Assembly (NCBI RefSeq): GCF_003202405.1
Contig: NZ_QJHL01000005.1
Location: 248,001 to 312,000, forward strand
Direction of reading: 5' to 3'
Source of the DNA: Flavobacterium hydrophilum
Lineage (GTDB): Bacteria > Bacteroidota > Bacteroidia > Flavobacteriales > Flavobacteriaceae
DNA length: 64,000 nucleotides
The notes under the pieces are model-generated. The model did not search any database. It worked only from the letters and a program-made list of their open reading frames with translations, and was not told the origin of the DNA. Below are positions 8,801-16,565 of the stretch, piece by piece. The position numbers and the translations under genes were made by a program. Within the stretch, counting starts at the first letter, position 1, and each line of letters begins with the position of its first letter.

Positions 8801-9675
8801 TTGCACAGAAAGATAAATTGTGTCGTTTTCATGTACCTTTATACATTTTTAGCCCGATGTTAAAGAAAGCTGAATTGTTTAAATCAATTTCTTCACATTG
8901 GGATGTCACACCAAGTTTGGTTTCTTTTTTATTTAACAATTACAAATTCAACAGACTGGATCAAACTGCCTGGATGGGTAAAGGACTTGACACTTCAAAA
9001 GAATTCAGGAACACTCAAGGCATTCCTTTGACACGAAATAAAGGAACTATGGATGATTATGTGTATAAAGATTACTTGTATTCAAGTGGTGAATTATATA
9101 AAATAAAAGACAATTTTGAGATTGAAAAAATTAGCGATAGTGATGTTTTGGATAAGATTACCCAGGAATTTAATACTTTTAAACAGCTGAATGCCTATTT
9201 GACCCAGAAAGATAAAATCATTCCAAAATCATTGAATTTAAACAAACCAAAAGGCGTTCAGTTTACTAAAGAAGAGCAAGACACTATAAATAAATTAATC
9301 AAAGGATTAAACCGCGAGGAAATGTTTTTTGCAGCCAGAGAATTAGCTTTCCATAAAAAGCATAAAAAAGCTATTCTGCTTTGCGATTTTATACTAAATG
9401 AATTACCCAATTATTCTGATGCACGAACCTTAAAAGGCAGAATATTAGGTTGGGACGGCGAGTATAAAAAATCAGAAGAGGAATTAATGATTGTCATCAA
9501 AAGGATGCCTTCGTATGATGATGCTTATTTGGCCTTGATGGATGTGTGTTGGTGGTCTGATCAAAACAAAAAAGCAATAAAAATTGGTAAATTAGCACTC
9601 TCTAACGGCATAGAAAATCCTGAAATCAAAGAAAAAATAGCAAGGTCTAAAAAAACATTAAATAATTCAAAATAA
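5881..9675 (+). CDS. Fusion: GT2 synthase + LtaS-like AP-superfamily domain + TPR
   Basis: 1264 residues with three functional parts. Residues 1-460 are a processive family-2 glycosyltransferase: helix at the N-terminus, V-N-D-G-S-S-D-G (92-99), D-V-D (171-173), G-E-D (277-279), Q-R-V-R-W (321-325), then a helical bundle at about 345-445, as in cellulose, hyaluronan and poly-GlcNAc synthases. Residues 495-665 add about five more helices. Residues 728-1030 are an alkaline-phosphatase-superfamily domain like the LtaS phosphoglycerol transferases: E737, T776 in G-R-T (the nucleophile), H896 in N-H-E-P and D968-H969 in T-G-D-H-R. Residues 1152-1240 are TPR-like. The expected layout is a cytoplasmic polymerase with a periplasmic transferase/hydrolase and TPR. 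It probably makes a glycan and modifies it, for instance with a phospho-substituent; sulfatase or phosphatase activity is the alternative. I know of no characterised protein with this architecture. Confidence 0.8.
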   Translation: MIDDILSIYLNFIGAFSITYISLYCILAGLSYYAIKKSLNTKHFIPDNVIIKSNYIPGVSIVAPAFNEGATVVNNVKSLLSLNYPKFEIVLVNDGSSDGTLKKLIKEFELVKVDFYYQEQIKTHTVRGHYKSTNPLYYKLLVVDKENAKSKADAVNVGINSTKYPLFICTDVDCILKSDTIIKLAKPFIESKKRVIATGAGIRISNSCEVKNGFLVKIHFPKGWLPRFQELEYVRAFLFGRMAWSKINGLLLVSGALGMFDKEIAIAAGGYFHKSLGEDMELVTRMRKYMYVNKLPFSIQYIPESLCWTEVPSTREVFIRQRVRWSRGLVETLYMHKNVFFNPKYQKTAFLIFPYFLFFEFLIPILEVIGVMVLILSFIFLHEDYVNFLYLTLTVYFFYIIVTFISILMDDVIYKNYANTKEMIILVLMAIIEPFCYHPICVYASLKGYYNFFSLKEQSWGNMQRQGFDSPTAVNEKQNLLQYKIKKMYSHYLKYLYLTTSLVVMFWLSSLFETYSKISNGIAVPKIGMEICYKLLNDFWSAIVVSLVLLPVFILIGFIQKRFSVIFMTIIFTLVALIQFALVKYSSTTLVNLGADLMGYSFSDMYLTVKASESLSFIFFLPFIIIPLLYLGINFAFTKLDKRKIVLGTTLALVIISGAMKLFLHELSDSKYENKLAFLTKEIIRFERDKSIAGDVQNIKFKSEYPMLKPFKETPDVLGPHFNITSEKPNIVVIVVEGLGDEFIGKNEYAGFTPYLDSMISKSLYWENFLSNGGRTYAVLSSLLGSLTYGQKGFLELNPYPAHLSLINVLKANGYTTSFYSGDDANFDRKINFLDQNGIDNLIDKNNYGPEYTKTKANAEGFSWGYPDGEIFKKALIETNKMKLPRLDIIQTLTNHEPFDFPEKNEYLKKIDGIIDSHPNLKSQKENIISYKDIFACLNYTDNSIKNYMEAYAKRPDYKNTIFIITGDHRLIPIAQKDKLCRFHVPLYIFSPMLKKAELFKSISSHWDVTPSLVSFLFNNYKFNRLDQTAWMGKGLDTSKEFRNTQGIPLTRNKGTMDDYVYKDYLYSSGELYKIKDNFEIEKISDSDVLDKITQEFNTFKQLNAYLTQKDKIIPKSLNLNKPKGVQFTKEEQDTINKLIKGLNREEMFFAARELAFHKKHKKAILLCDFILNELPNYSDARTLKGRILGWDGEYKKSEEELMIVIKRMPSYDDAYLALMDVCWWSDQNKKAIKIGKLALSNGIENPEIKEKIARSKKTLNNSK

Positions 9676-9695
9676 CATCAGTAATGGGTACTCTT

Positions 9696-10970
9696 ATGAA
9701 AAATAAAAAATTTCAAAAAATCTATATTCTTCTCATTATAATTTTATTTTCAGTTTCTTTTCAAATGACTGGACAGGAAAAAACGTATAATGGTGACCCA
9801 GATGTCTCTTTTAAAACAGCTCGTGATCTGGCTTTCAACGAAAACAGAAAACAGGCACAAGATACTTTATTACACATCCTGACAAAATACCCTAATTACC
9901 ATGATGTGCGTGAATTTTTGGGTTCGACTTATGCCTGGGATGGAGATTATAAAAAAGCAAGAACCGAATTTCAAAAAATTTTAGCAAAAGACACCAACAG
10001 ACAAACCACATGGGTGGCAGCCATTAAAAATGAAATGTGGGCAGAATATCCTTTTCTGGCTTTGAAATTATCTAAGAAAGCATTGAAAAAATTCCCAAAT
10101 GATGCAGAAATATTGGAGTTGCAGAAAAGCGCCCAGGAAAGCACAATGATTCCTACTGCAACAGGAGGTGCAGTGCAAACGAAACTCAGTGAAATACCGA
10201 AAGATTCTATAACCAAAGAATCTGAATCTTCTTTGAGAAAAACAGTCCGAAATAATACAATTGGGGTTACTTCTGAGGTTAATATTTACTCTGAAGTGTA
10301 TGATCCTATGTTTTACAATGCAATAAAATATGCACGCCAAACCAAGTACGGCAGTATTATTGGGAGGATAAATATCGATCACAGACTTGATGAGTACGGA
10401 GCGCAATATGAAATAGATTTGTATCCTAAAATTGCCAAAGGGATGTATGCCTATTTAAACTTTGGTGTTTCAAGTTCTTCTTTATTCCCGGATTACAGAT
10501 ACGGCGCAGAAATTTTTAAATCGCTTCCGAGGAGTTTCGAAGTTTCAGCAGGACTCAGGGCTTTACAATACGACACAACAACGATGATTTACACAGGCTC
10601 CGTAACCTGGTACAATGGAAATAGTTACTGGTCTTTTCGTCCTTATTTTACTCCGGGAGACACTGGGTTAAGCTCATCTGGAACACTAACCTACAGAAAA
10701 TACAGAAGCGATGCTGATAATTATTTCGGAATCAATATCGGTGCAGGAATTTCACCGGAGCTTAATCAGAATTTTTTCTTTACAAACGATGACCGAATTG
10801 TAAATCTGCAATCCCAAAAACTAAATGTTGGTTACTATTTTTCTACCAATAACAAACAAAATGCCTGGGGTGCACAACTCGGAATCATTCATCAGGAAAT
10901 CCCTTTTGACCAGGGTAATTACTTCTGGATTTCAACCCTTGCATTGTCCTGGGAAATCCGATTTAGATAA
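9696..10970 (+). CDS. YaiO-type outer-membrane protein with N-terminal TPR
   Basis: 424 residues from the ATG at 9696; an ATG twelve bases earlier (9684) is possible, but the later one gives a clean signal peptide (M-K-N-K-K then a hydrophobic stretch ending near T-G-Q). The mature N-terminus carries TPR-like helices with A-R-D-L-A-F, Y-P-N-Y and A-W-D-G-D-Y-K-K. The C-terminal 230 residues alternate polar and aromatic residues in short strands (for example Y-A-Y-L-N-F-G-V-S) and end in an amphipathic strand, as expected of the YaiO outer-membrane barrel. In E. coli yaiO lies beside the GT2 gene yaiP, so the GT2/YaiO pairing has a precedent. Probable role: export channel or periplasmic guide for the polymer made by the fusion protein. 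Confidence 0.8.
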   Translation: MKNKKFQKIYILLIIILFSVSFQMTGQEKTYNGDPDVSFKTARDLAFNENRKQAQDTLLHILTKYPNYHDVREFLGSTYAWDGDYKKARTEFQKILAKDTNRQTTWVAAIKNEMWAEYPFLALKLSKKALKKFPNDAEILELQKSAQESTMIPTATGGAVQTKLSEIPKDSITKESESSLRKTVRNNTIGVTSEVNIYSEVYDPMFYNAIKYARQTKYGSIIGRINIDHRLDEYGAQYEIDLYPKIAKGMYAYLNFGVSSSSLFPDYRYGAEIFKSLPRSFEVSAGLRALQYDTTTMIYTGSVTWYNGNSYWSFRPYFTPGDTGLSSSGTLTYRKYRSDADNYFGINIGAGISPELNQNFFFTNDDRIVNLQSQKLNVGYYFSTNNKQNAWGAQLGIIHQEIPFDQGNYFWISTLALSWEIRFR

Positions 10971-11086
10971 TAGCATTGATAAAAATTAAAAAAGATTCAA
11001 ACTATTTTCAAGTCAGGATTTCATAATAGAAAAAAACAAAAATGAAACCAAAGTCACTTTTGAAGTTTCAATCTCAACTCTAAAAA

Positions 11087-13321
11087 ATGCATACTAAACA
11101 ACGTACTATTTTCTGCATTGTTGTTTTTTTATCTTTTCTAAACTGCAAAATTATGGCTCAAAACTCCTTAAATTTAGCAAATACGAAAGGACAGGAAGTG
11201 ATTATTATTTCTCCTAATGATGATGCTACACAAAAAGCATCCGTACTTTTAAAAACCTACTTAGATCAGGCTTTTGACAATCCATTTTTAATTCAAAATG
11301 GCGAATCAGAAAAGGCCGGCAATTCAAAAATTATTCTTGAAATCAATCCCAAAAAGAGTTCCGGCAAGGATTCTTTCATCATTAAAAGTGACGAAAAGAA
11401 TATTTATTTAATTGGTTACAATGAAAAAACATTGCGATATGCCATTTATACTTTATTAGAAAAATGGGGCTTTAGAAAATATACTGCAAAAGACAGTTTT
11501 ATTCCGAAGTTAAAAGAAGTAACATTCCTAAAAAACTTCAATAAAACATACAAACCTTCTTTCGAATATCGGGCTCTATTTTATCCTGATTGTTATGATG
11601 AAGATTTTAGAGACTGGCACAAACTGGACTGGCACATTGATGATTTTGGTCTTTGGGGACATTCATTTTATAAATTAGTGAGTGCCAAAGAATATTTTAA
11701 AACAAATCCGGCATTTTTTGCTTTATACGAAGGCGAACGAAATACCGAATCATTATGCATGACTAATGATACTGTAGTCAAAATTGTTTCGGCAAAAATG
11801 ACCGAGATTATAAAGCAAAATCCTAATGCGCGGTTCTTTTCAATAAGCCAAAACGATGATGTTGTTTATTGTGAATGTGATAAATGTAAAGCTTTAAACG
11901 AAAAACATGGAGGGCCGCAAGGATCGTTGTATTATTTTCTAAACAGAATTGCTGCAAAATTTCCAAAAACTAAAATAACAACCTTAGCCTATCTTCATAC
12001 CTATCAGGCTCCTAAAAACATCAAAATTGAGCCTAATATTTATACGCTTTTTTGTCCAATAGAAATGAATCGTGGAAAAGCTATTGAAGAATCATCATAC
12101 AGTAAAACTTTTTTGAATATTCTCAATAAATGGAATACCACAAGTCAACATTTGTATTTATGGGACTATACCATTGAATTCTCCAATTATCTTTCACCTT
12201 TTCCAAACCTTCATACTTTTTCGAAGAACTATAAATTATACGAAAAGAATAAAGTCAAAGGCGTATTTGTTCAGGGTTATGCTGATATTCCCGGTGATTT
12301 ATATGAATTACGACAATATCTTTTAGCCAAAATAATTTGGGATACAAATACTGATGTTGAAGCCGTAACGAATGATTTCCTAAATGATTTTTATGGTGAT
12401 GCCTCTCCATTCGTAAAAAAATACCTTGATTTACTTACTCAAAATCAGATAAAGAACAATCGCTATCTGGATATTTACACCAACCCGGTAGAAAGCAGGA
12501 ATACATTTCTCTCTCCTGAAGCAATGGATCAATACGACGAGTTAATAACTCAGGCAGAAAAGGTTTCTAAAAACGAGCCTGTAATAGCTAAACGAATTTT
12601 AAAACTAAGGTTAGCATTAGAATATGTTTATTTTGAACAGGCAAAATTTTATGGAAAAGAGTCTCGGGGAATGTATCAAAAAAATGGAGATTCATTTTCC
12701 GTTAAAGATAATCTGGAAAACAGATTACAGGATTTTTTAAAAAATTGTACTGATTTTGGAATTTACGAACTCAGTGAAGGTGGTCTGAGTCCTGAAGAAT
12801 ATAGGAAGCAATGGAAATATATTGCCCAAAATAATGTTGTAGATCATTTAGGAGAAAATCTGAAATATGAATTTAAAACACAACCAGAACCTGAATTTAA
12901 TCTAAAAAAAGAAAACGGAATAAACGACGGAATAAAAGGATACAAAGATTTTAATCTCAACTGGACAGGCTGGTATGGGCAAAAAGCAGAAGTCATTATT
13001 AATTGTAATAATACCGAATTCAATTCGTTAGAATTTCAATGTTTAGAAGATCAAAGACATTGGATATTTCTACCCACAAAGATTATTCTAAAAGGCTTTC
13101 GAAATCAAAAATGGGAAATCATCGAAGAACACAAAACCAGGGAACTAACAGAGAATTACAACATTAAACAGGAACATTACAGCTTTTTTAATATTAGTTT
13201 TCGTATTTTTGAAAAAATAAAAATCATTCTGATTCCTGAACAGAAATTACCTGATTGGCGAGAAAGAAAAAATAAAAAGCCAATGCTTATGCTAGATGAA
13301 ATAGTACTAACGCAGAAATAA
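11087..13321 (+). CDS. Secreted DUF4838 glycosidase-like protein
   Basis: 744 residues with a signal peptide ending near K-I-M-A-Q. An N-terminal alpha/beta domain resembling the GH67/GH20b accessory domain (residues about 25-150) is followed by the DUF4838 barrel. Its marks are D-W-H-I-D-D-F-G-L-W-G-H-S-F, S-I-S-Q-N-D-D-V-V-Y-C-E-C-D-K-C, L-A-Y-L-H-T-Y and F-C-P-I-E-M-N. The C-terminal quarter looks like a beta-rich carbohydrate-binding module. The family is related to retaining glycosidases, but no activity can be read off. It lies 116 bases behind the yaiO-like gene in the same direction. A hydrolase that trims or releases the polymer would parallel the periplasmic hydrolases of other exopolysaccharide operons; that is inference. 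Confidence 0.75.
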   Translation: MHTKQRTIFCIVVFLSFLNCKIMAQNSLNLANTKGQEVIIISPNDDATQKASVLLKTYLDQAFDNPFLIQNGESEKAGNSKIILEINPKKSSGKDSFIIKSDEKNIYLIGYNEKTLRYAIYTLLEKWGFRKYTAKDSFIPKLKEVTFLKNFNKTYKPSFEYRALFYPDCYDEDFRDWHKLDWHIDDFGLWGHSFYKLVSAKEYFKTNPAFFALYEGERNTESLCMTNDTVVKIVSAKMTEIIKQNPNARFFSISQNDDVVYCECDKCKALNEKHGGPQGSLYYFLNRIAAKFPKTKITTLAYLHTYQAPKNIKIEPNIYTLFCPIEMNRGKAIEESSYSKTFLNILNKWNTTSQHLYLWDYTIEFSNYLSPFPNLHTFSKNYKLYEKNKVKGVFVQGYADIPGDLYELRQYLLAKIIWDTNTDVEAVTNDFLNDFYGDASPFVKKYLDLLTQNQIKNNRYLDIYTNPVESRNTFLSPEAMDQYDELITQAEKVSKNEPVIAKRILKLRLALEYVYFEQAKFYGKESRGMYQKNGDSFSVKDNLENRLQDFLKNCTDFGIYELSEGGLSPEEYRKQWKYIAQNNVVDHLGENLKYEFKTQPEPEFNLKKENGINDGIKGYKDFNLNWTGWYGQKAEVIINCNNTEFNSLEFQCLEDQRHWIFLPTKIILKGFRNQKWEIIEEHKTRELTENYNIKQEHYSFFNISFRIFEKIKIILIPEQKLPDWRERKNKKPMLMLDEIVLTQK

Positions 13322-13323
13322 AA

Positions 13324-13707
13324 ATGTCAAAAGATTTTGCCATGCATACCAAGAAGATATTTATTATTGAAGACGACAACATGACGATTGAAATATTGAA
13401 ATATATATTTTCTAAAGAAGGATATCAACTTTCAATTTCAAAAGACGGCCTGGATGCTATTGAAAGAATTCCTGAGGAAGTTCCTGATTTAGTCTTAACA
13501 GATATTATGCTACCGATGAAATCAGGTTTGGAAATCATACAGTTTATTAAAGATAATTTTACCAATTTACCTGTAATCGTTTTGTCCTCTTTAGGCGAAG
13601 AAGAAGCTACAGTACTGGATGCTTTTAAATTAGGCGCTGATGATTTTATAGCCAAACCCTTTAGTCCAAGTGAATTATTACTACGCGTAAAAAGGTTTTT
13701 AAAATAA
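13324..13707 (+). CDS. Receiver-only response regulator
   Basis: 127 residues comprising one CheY-like receiver domain: acidic pair D17-D18, phosphoacceptor D60 in L-T-D-I-M-L-P, switch Ser88 in V-L-S-S, and Lys111 in A-K-P-F. There is no DNA-binding or enzymatic output domain and no histidine kinase nearby. The start is either here or at M7 (13342); I keep the longer form because it lies two bases after the preceding stop. The short gap suggests it is the last gene of the exopolysaccharide-like operon. Single-domain receivers act by binding partners; the HEAT-repeat protein or the GT2 domain are candidates. Confidence 0.85.
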   Translation: MSKDFAMHTKKIFIIEDDNMTIEILKYIFSKEGYQLSISKDGLDAIERIPEEVPDLVLTDIMLPMKSGLEIIQFIKDNFTNLPVIVLSSLGEEEATVLDAFKLGADDFIAKPFSPSELLLRVKRFLK

Positions 13708-13779
13708 GATTTTAACATTCAAACTTACAATTGATTAACGATGTCTCCAGTATTTATCTGTTATAAGGGGATTTAATGC

Positions 13780-13787
13780 TATCTTTG
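13780..13787 (+). promoter_or_regulatory. -7 element of the helicase gene
   Basis: TATCTTTG fits TAnnTTTG exactly and would put the start of transcription about 12 bases before the ATG at 13805. No -33 TTG stands at the right distance. Confidence 0.45.
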
Positions 13788-13804
13788 CAAAAAAATTAAG
13801 GCAA

Positions 13805-15157
13805 ATGAGCACGTTCGAAAAATTCAATCTTCCAAAATCATTACAAAAAGCAATCGATGAATTAGGATTTGTTACCCCTACCCCTATTCAGGAAAAATCT
13901 TTTTCTGTGATTATGTCAGGCCGCGATATGATGGGGATTGCACAAACCGGTACTGGTAAAACATTCGCTTATTTACTGCCTCTTTTAAAATTATATAAAT
14001 TCACCAATACCAATACTCCCAAAATTGTTGTTTTAGTTCCAACGCGTGAATTAGTGGTTCAGGTCGTAGAAGAAGTTGAAAAGCTGACCAAATACATGTC
14101 AGTTAAAACGCTTGGAATTTATGGAGGTGTAAACATCAATACACAAAAAAAAGCAGTTTATGAAGGTATTGATATTTTAGTGGGAACACCGGGCCGTACT
14201 ATGGATTTAGCACTTGATGCTGTTGTTCGTTTCGATGAAACTCAAAAACTGGTTATTGACGAATTTGACGAAATGTTAAATTTAGGGTTCAGACCACAGC
14301 TTACTGCGCTTTTAGCAATGATGAAAACTAAACGTCAGAATATTTTGTTCTCTGCAACGATGACAGATGAAGTTGACGATATCTTAAATGATTATTTTGA
14401 TTTTCCGGAAGAAGTTACCCTTGCTGCTTCAGGAACACCGCTTGAAAAAATTACCCAGATTACCTATAACGTTCCGAATTTCAATACAAAGGTAAATTTG
14501 CTAAAACATTTATTGGAAACTGACGAAAGCATGAGTCGTATTTTAGTTTTCGTAAATAATAAAAAAATTTCAGACATGCTTTTCAATCGTATTGATGAAC
14601 TTTTTGAAGGACAATTTGGTGTAATTCACTCTAATAAATCCCAAAATTACCGTTTGAGTACGATGGCTGAATTTCAGGAAGGAAATCTTCGCGGATTAAT
14701 CACAACTGATGTCATGGCCAGAGGTCTGGATATTTCTAACATCACACACGTAATTAACTTTGAATTTCCGGAAGAGCCTGAGTTGTATATGCACCGAATT
14801 GGCCGTACAGGCCGTGCAGACGCAACGGGAACAGCAATTAGTTTTGTTTCCCCAAGAGAAGAAGAATTTAAAATTGAGACTGAACTTTTAATGGATCAGG
14901 AACTTGAAATCACTGATTTTCCTGAGGAAATTGAAATTTCAACCAAACTGATAGAACCTGAAAAAGACAAACAGCCGATTAAGTTTTTAATGAAAAAAGT
15001 AAAACTGGAGGGCGAAGGTGCTTTTCATGAAAAAGCTAAAAAGAACAAGAAAGTTAACTTAGGAGGGCCTTCAAAAACCAAAAAGAAAACTCATGGATCT
15101 GTTAACAGAAATATGCTAAAAACAAGAGACAAGAAAAGAAAAGACAAGGACAAATAA
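13805..15157 (+). CDS. DEAD-box-type RNA helicase (DEFD variant)
   Basis: 450 residues with a complete helicase core: Q motif region T-P-I-Q, motif I A-Q-T-G-T-G-K-T (46-53), Ia V-P-T-R-E-L-V, Ib T-P-G-R, motif II I-D-E-F-D (D152-E153-F154-D155), III S-A-T, V T-T-D-V-M-A-R-G-L-D and VI H-R-I-G-R-T-G-R. The box reads DEFD instead of DEAD; the two acids that handle Mg-ATP are kept. A lysine-rich tail of about 60 residues would help bind RNA. Likely roles are ribosome assembly or mRNA unwinding in the cold, as for CsdA/RhlE-type proteins. It is transcribed alone and ends at a strong hairpin shared with the convergent lactonase gene. Confidence 0.9.
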   Translation: MSTFEKFNLPKSLQKAIDELGFVTPTPIQEKSFSVIMSGRDMMGIAQTGTGKTFAYLLPLLKLYKFTNTNTPKIVVLVPTRELVVQVVEEVEKLTKYMSVKTLGIYGGVNINTQKKAVYEGIDILVGTPGRTMDLALDAVVRFDETQKLVIDEFDEMLNLGFRPQLTALLAMMKTKRQNILFSATMTDEVDDILNDYFDFPEEVTLAASGTPLEKITQITYNVPNFNTKVNLLKHLLETDESMSRILVFVNNKKISDMLFNRIDELFEGQFGVIHSNKSQNYRLSTMAEFQEGNLRGLITTDVMARGLDISNITHVINFEFPEEPELYMHRIGRTGRADATGTAISFVSPREEEFKIETELLMDQELEITDFPEEIEISTKLIEPEKDKQPIKFLMKKVKLEGEGAFHEKAKKNKKVNLGGPSKTKKKTHGSVNRNMLKTRDKKRKDKDK

Positions 15158-15176
15158 AAAACATAAATCCAAAATA

Positions 15177-15223
15177 AAAAATTCCAAATTCCAAAGTTAT
15201 TATGCCTGGAATTTGGAATTTTT
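15177..15223. terminator. Bidirectional terminator between convergent genes
   Basis: A perfect 17-base stem (15177-15193 with 15207-15223) with a 13-base loop; A-rich on the left and T-rich on the right, so it can stop transcription from both the helicase and the lactonase-fold gene. Confidence 0.85.
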
Positions 15224-15239
15224 ATTGGATTTTATAAAA

Positions 15240-16352
15240 CTAAATTTTCGTAAAAACCAGTCCAACCGGCGAACACAATTCTATTTTCTTCCCTGTATTA
15301 GTTAGTTTTCCGGTAGTTTTATCTCTTTTAAAAATAATAATTTCATTAGTGTGCTGATGCCCTACCAAAAGATAATTTCCCATTGGATCAATCGCAAAAT
15401 CCCTTGGTCCTTTTCCTAAGGTACTCTGCTGCTCTATCAATTGAATACTACCATTTTTAAGGATCTTATAGACTGAGATATTATTCGCATCTACACGATC
15501 TGTTACATATAAAAATTTTCCGTCAGGCGAAATTTTAATTGCTGCAGCACCTGTACCACCTTTAAAATCTTTAGCAAGAATACTTGTTTCGGCAATCTTC
15601 TTTAAACTTCCGCTTTTATCATAGCTAAAAGTCGTCAGCGTTGCATCTAATTCCTGAATTAAGTACACAAATTTACCATCCTTGCTAAAAGTCAAATGCC
15701 TTGGACCGCTTCCTGCCTTTACATCAACACTTTCTTTTAATTTTAAAATATCGTGTGCCGCACCCGGATTATATGTATAGATAAAAACTTTATCCAAACC
15801 TAGATCACTGGCTAAAACAAACTTTTTATCCGGAGAAAAAGCCACCATATGCATATGAGCTTTTTCCTGACGTGCTTCATTTGGTCCTTTACCTTCGTGC
15901 TGAATGAGTTGCTGTCCTTCGGTGATACTTCCGTCAGCGTTTTTCTTAAATACAGCGATATTTCCACCAGAATAATTAGCCGTAATTACATTTTTGCTGT
16001 CATTAATCAAATGGCAGGGATCTGCACCTAAAGCATCATTCTTATTTATTAACTTAATTGTACCCGACTTTGAATCATAACTAAAAGCACTCACTGTACT
16101 TTGTTTTCCATTTTCATTTACCGCATAAACAAATTTATTATCTCCCGAAACCGATAAATAACTCGGACTTACAACACCTTCAGAAGATTTTTTCAATTTT
16201 AGATCTCCAGAGTTGGCATCAAATTCATACACGTAAATTCCTTTGCTCTCGCAAGTATTGGTATAAGTTCCTACCAACAAATTAAACTTATTTTGAGCTT
16301 TTGAAGTGGTAACTGCCAAAGCTGAAAATAATATTAAATACATTTTTTTCAT
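15240..16352 (-). CDS. Lactonase-family beta-propeller protein
   Basis: 370 residues with a signal peptide ending near T-S-K-A-Q. The body is a seven-bladed propeller of the 6-phosphogluconolactonase/YbhE family (PF10282): repeated blades with S-P-D-G-K-F and S-G-D-N-K-F-V-Y-A-V-N-E, a central G-P-R-H-L-T-F and a late G-P-R-D-F-A-I-D-P-M-G. The cytoplasmic YbhE enzymes hydrolyse 6-phosphogluconolactone, but the signal peptide puts this one in the periplasm or outside, where that substrate is not expected, so the physiological lactone or sugar is unknown. Single-gene unit, convergent with the helicase. Confidence 0.85.
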   Translation of the reverse strand: MKKMYLILFSALAVTTSKAQNKFNLLVGTYTNTCESKGIYVYEFDANSGDLKLKKSSEGVVSPSYLSVSGDNKFVYAVNENGKQSTVSAFSYDSKSGTIKLINKNDALGADPCHLINDSKNVITANYSGGNIAVFKKNADGSITEGQQLIQHEGKGPNEARQEKAHMHMVAFSPDKKFVLASDLGLDKVFIYTYNPGAAHDILKLKESVDVKAGSGPRHLTFSKDGKFVYLIQELDATLTTFSYDKSGSLKKIAETSILAKDFKGGTGAAAIKISPDGKFLYVTDRVDANNISVYKILKNGSIQLIEQQSTLGKGPRDFAIDPMGNYLLVGHQHTNEIIIFKRDKTTGKLTNTGKKIELCSPVGLVFTKI

Positions 16353-16508
16353 ATTTTAAAGTGGTTTTTTGAATTAGCTAAAATAGGCAATAATATCTTT
16401 TACTGCAGATTTTTCACTTATAAATGAATTTTGAAAAGTTATATTATTCAAATATCTTTTTGAATAAAAAATCCTGCTTTGAAAAGCTTTTAACTCTCAA
16501 CAAATTTG

Positions 16509-16516
16509 TATTTTTG
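16509..16516 (+). promoter_or_regulatory. -7 element of the BatA/VWA gene
   Basis: TATTTTTG matches TAnnTTTG, 50 bases before the ATG at 16566. The nearest upstream TTG (16479-16481) is 27 bases away, a little too far. The preceding 100 bases are otherwise featureless AT-rich DNA. Confidence 0.4.
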
Positions 16517-16565
16517 GCAGGCACATTCGCGAAAATATAACGTAGTGAAATAAATCAAAGCCTGA

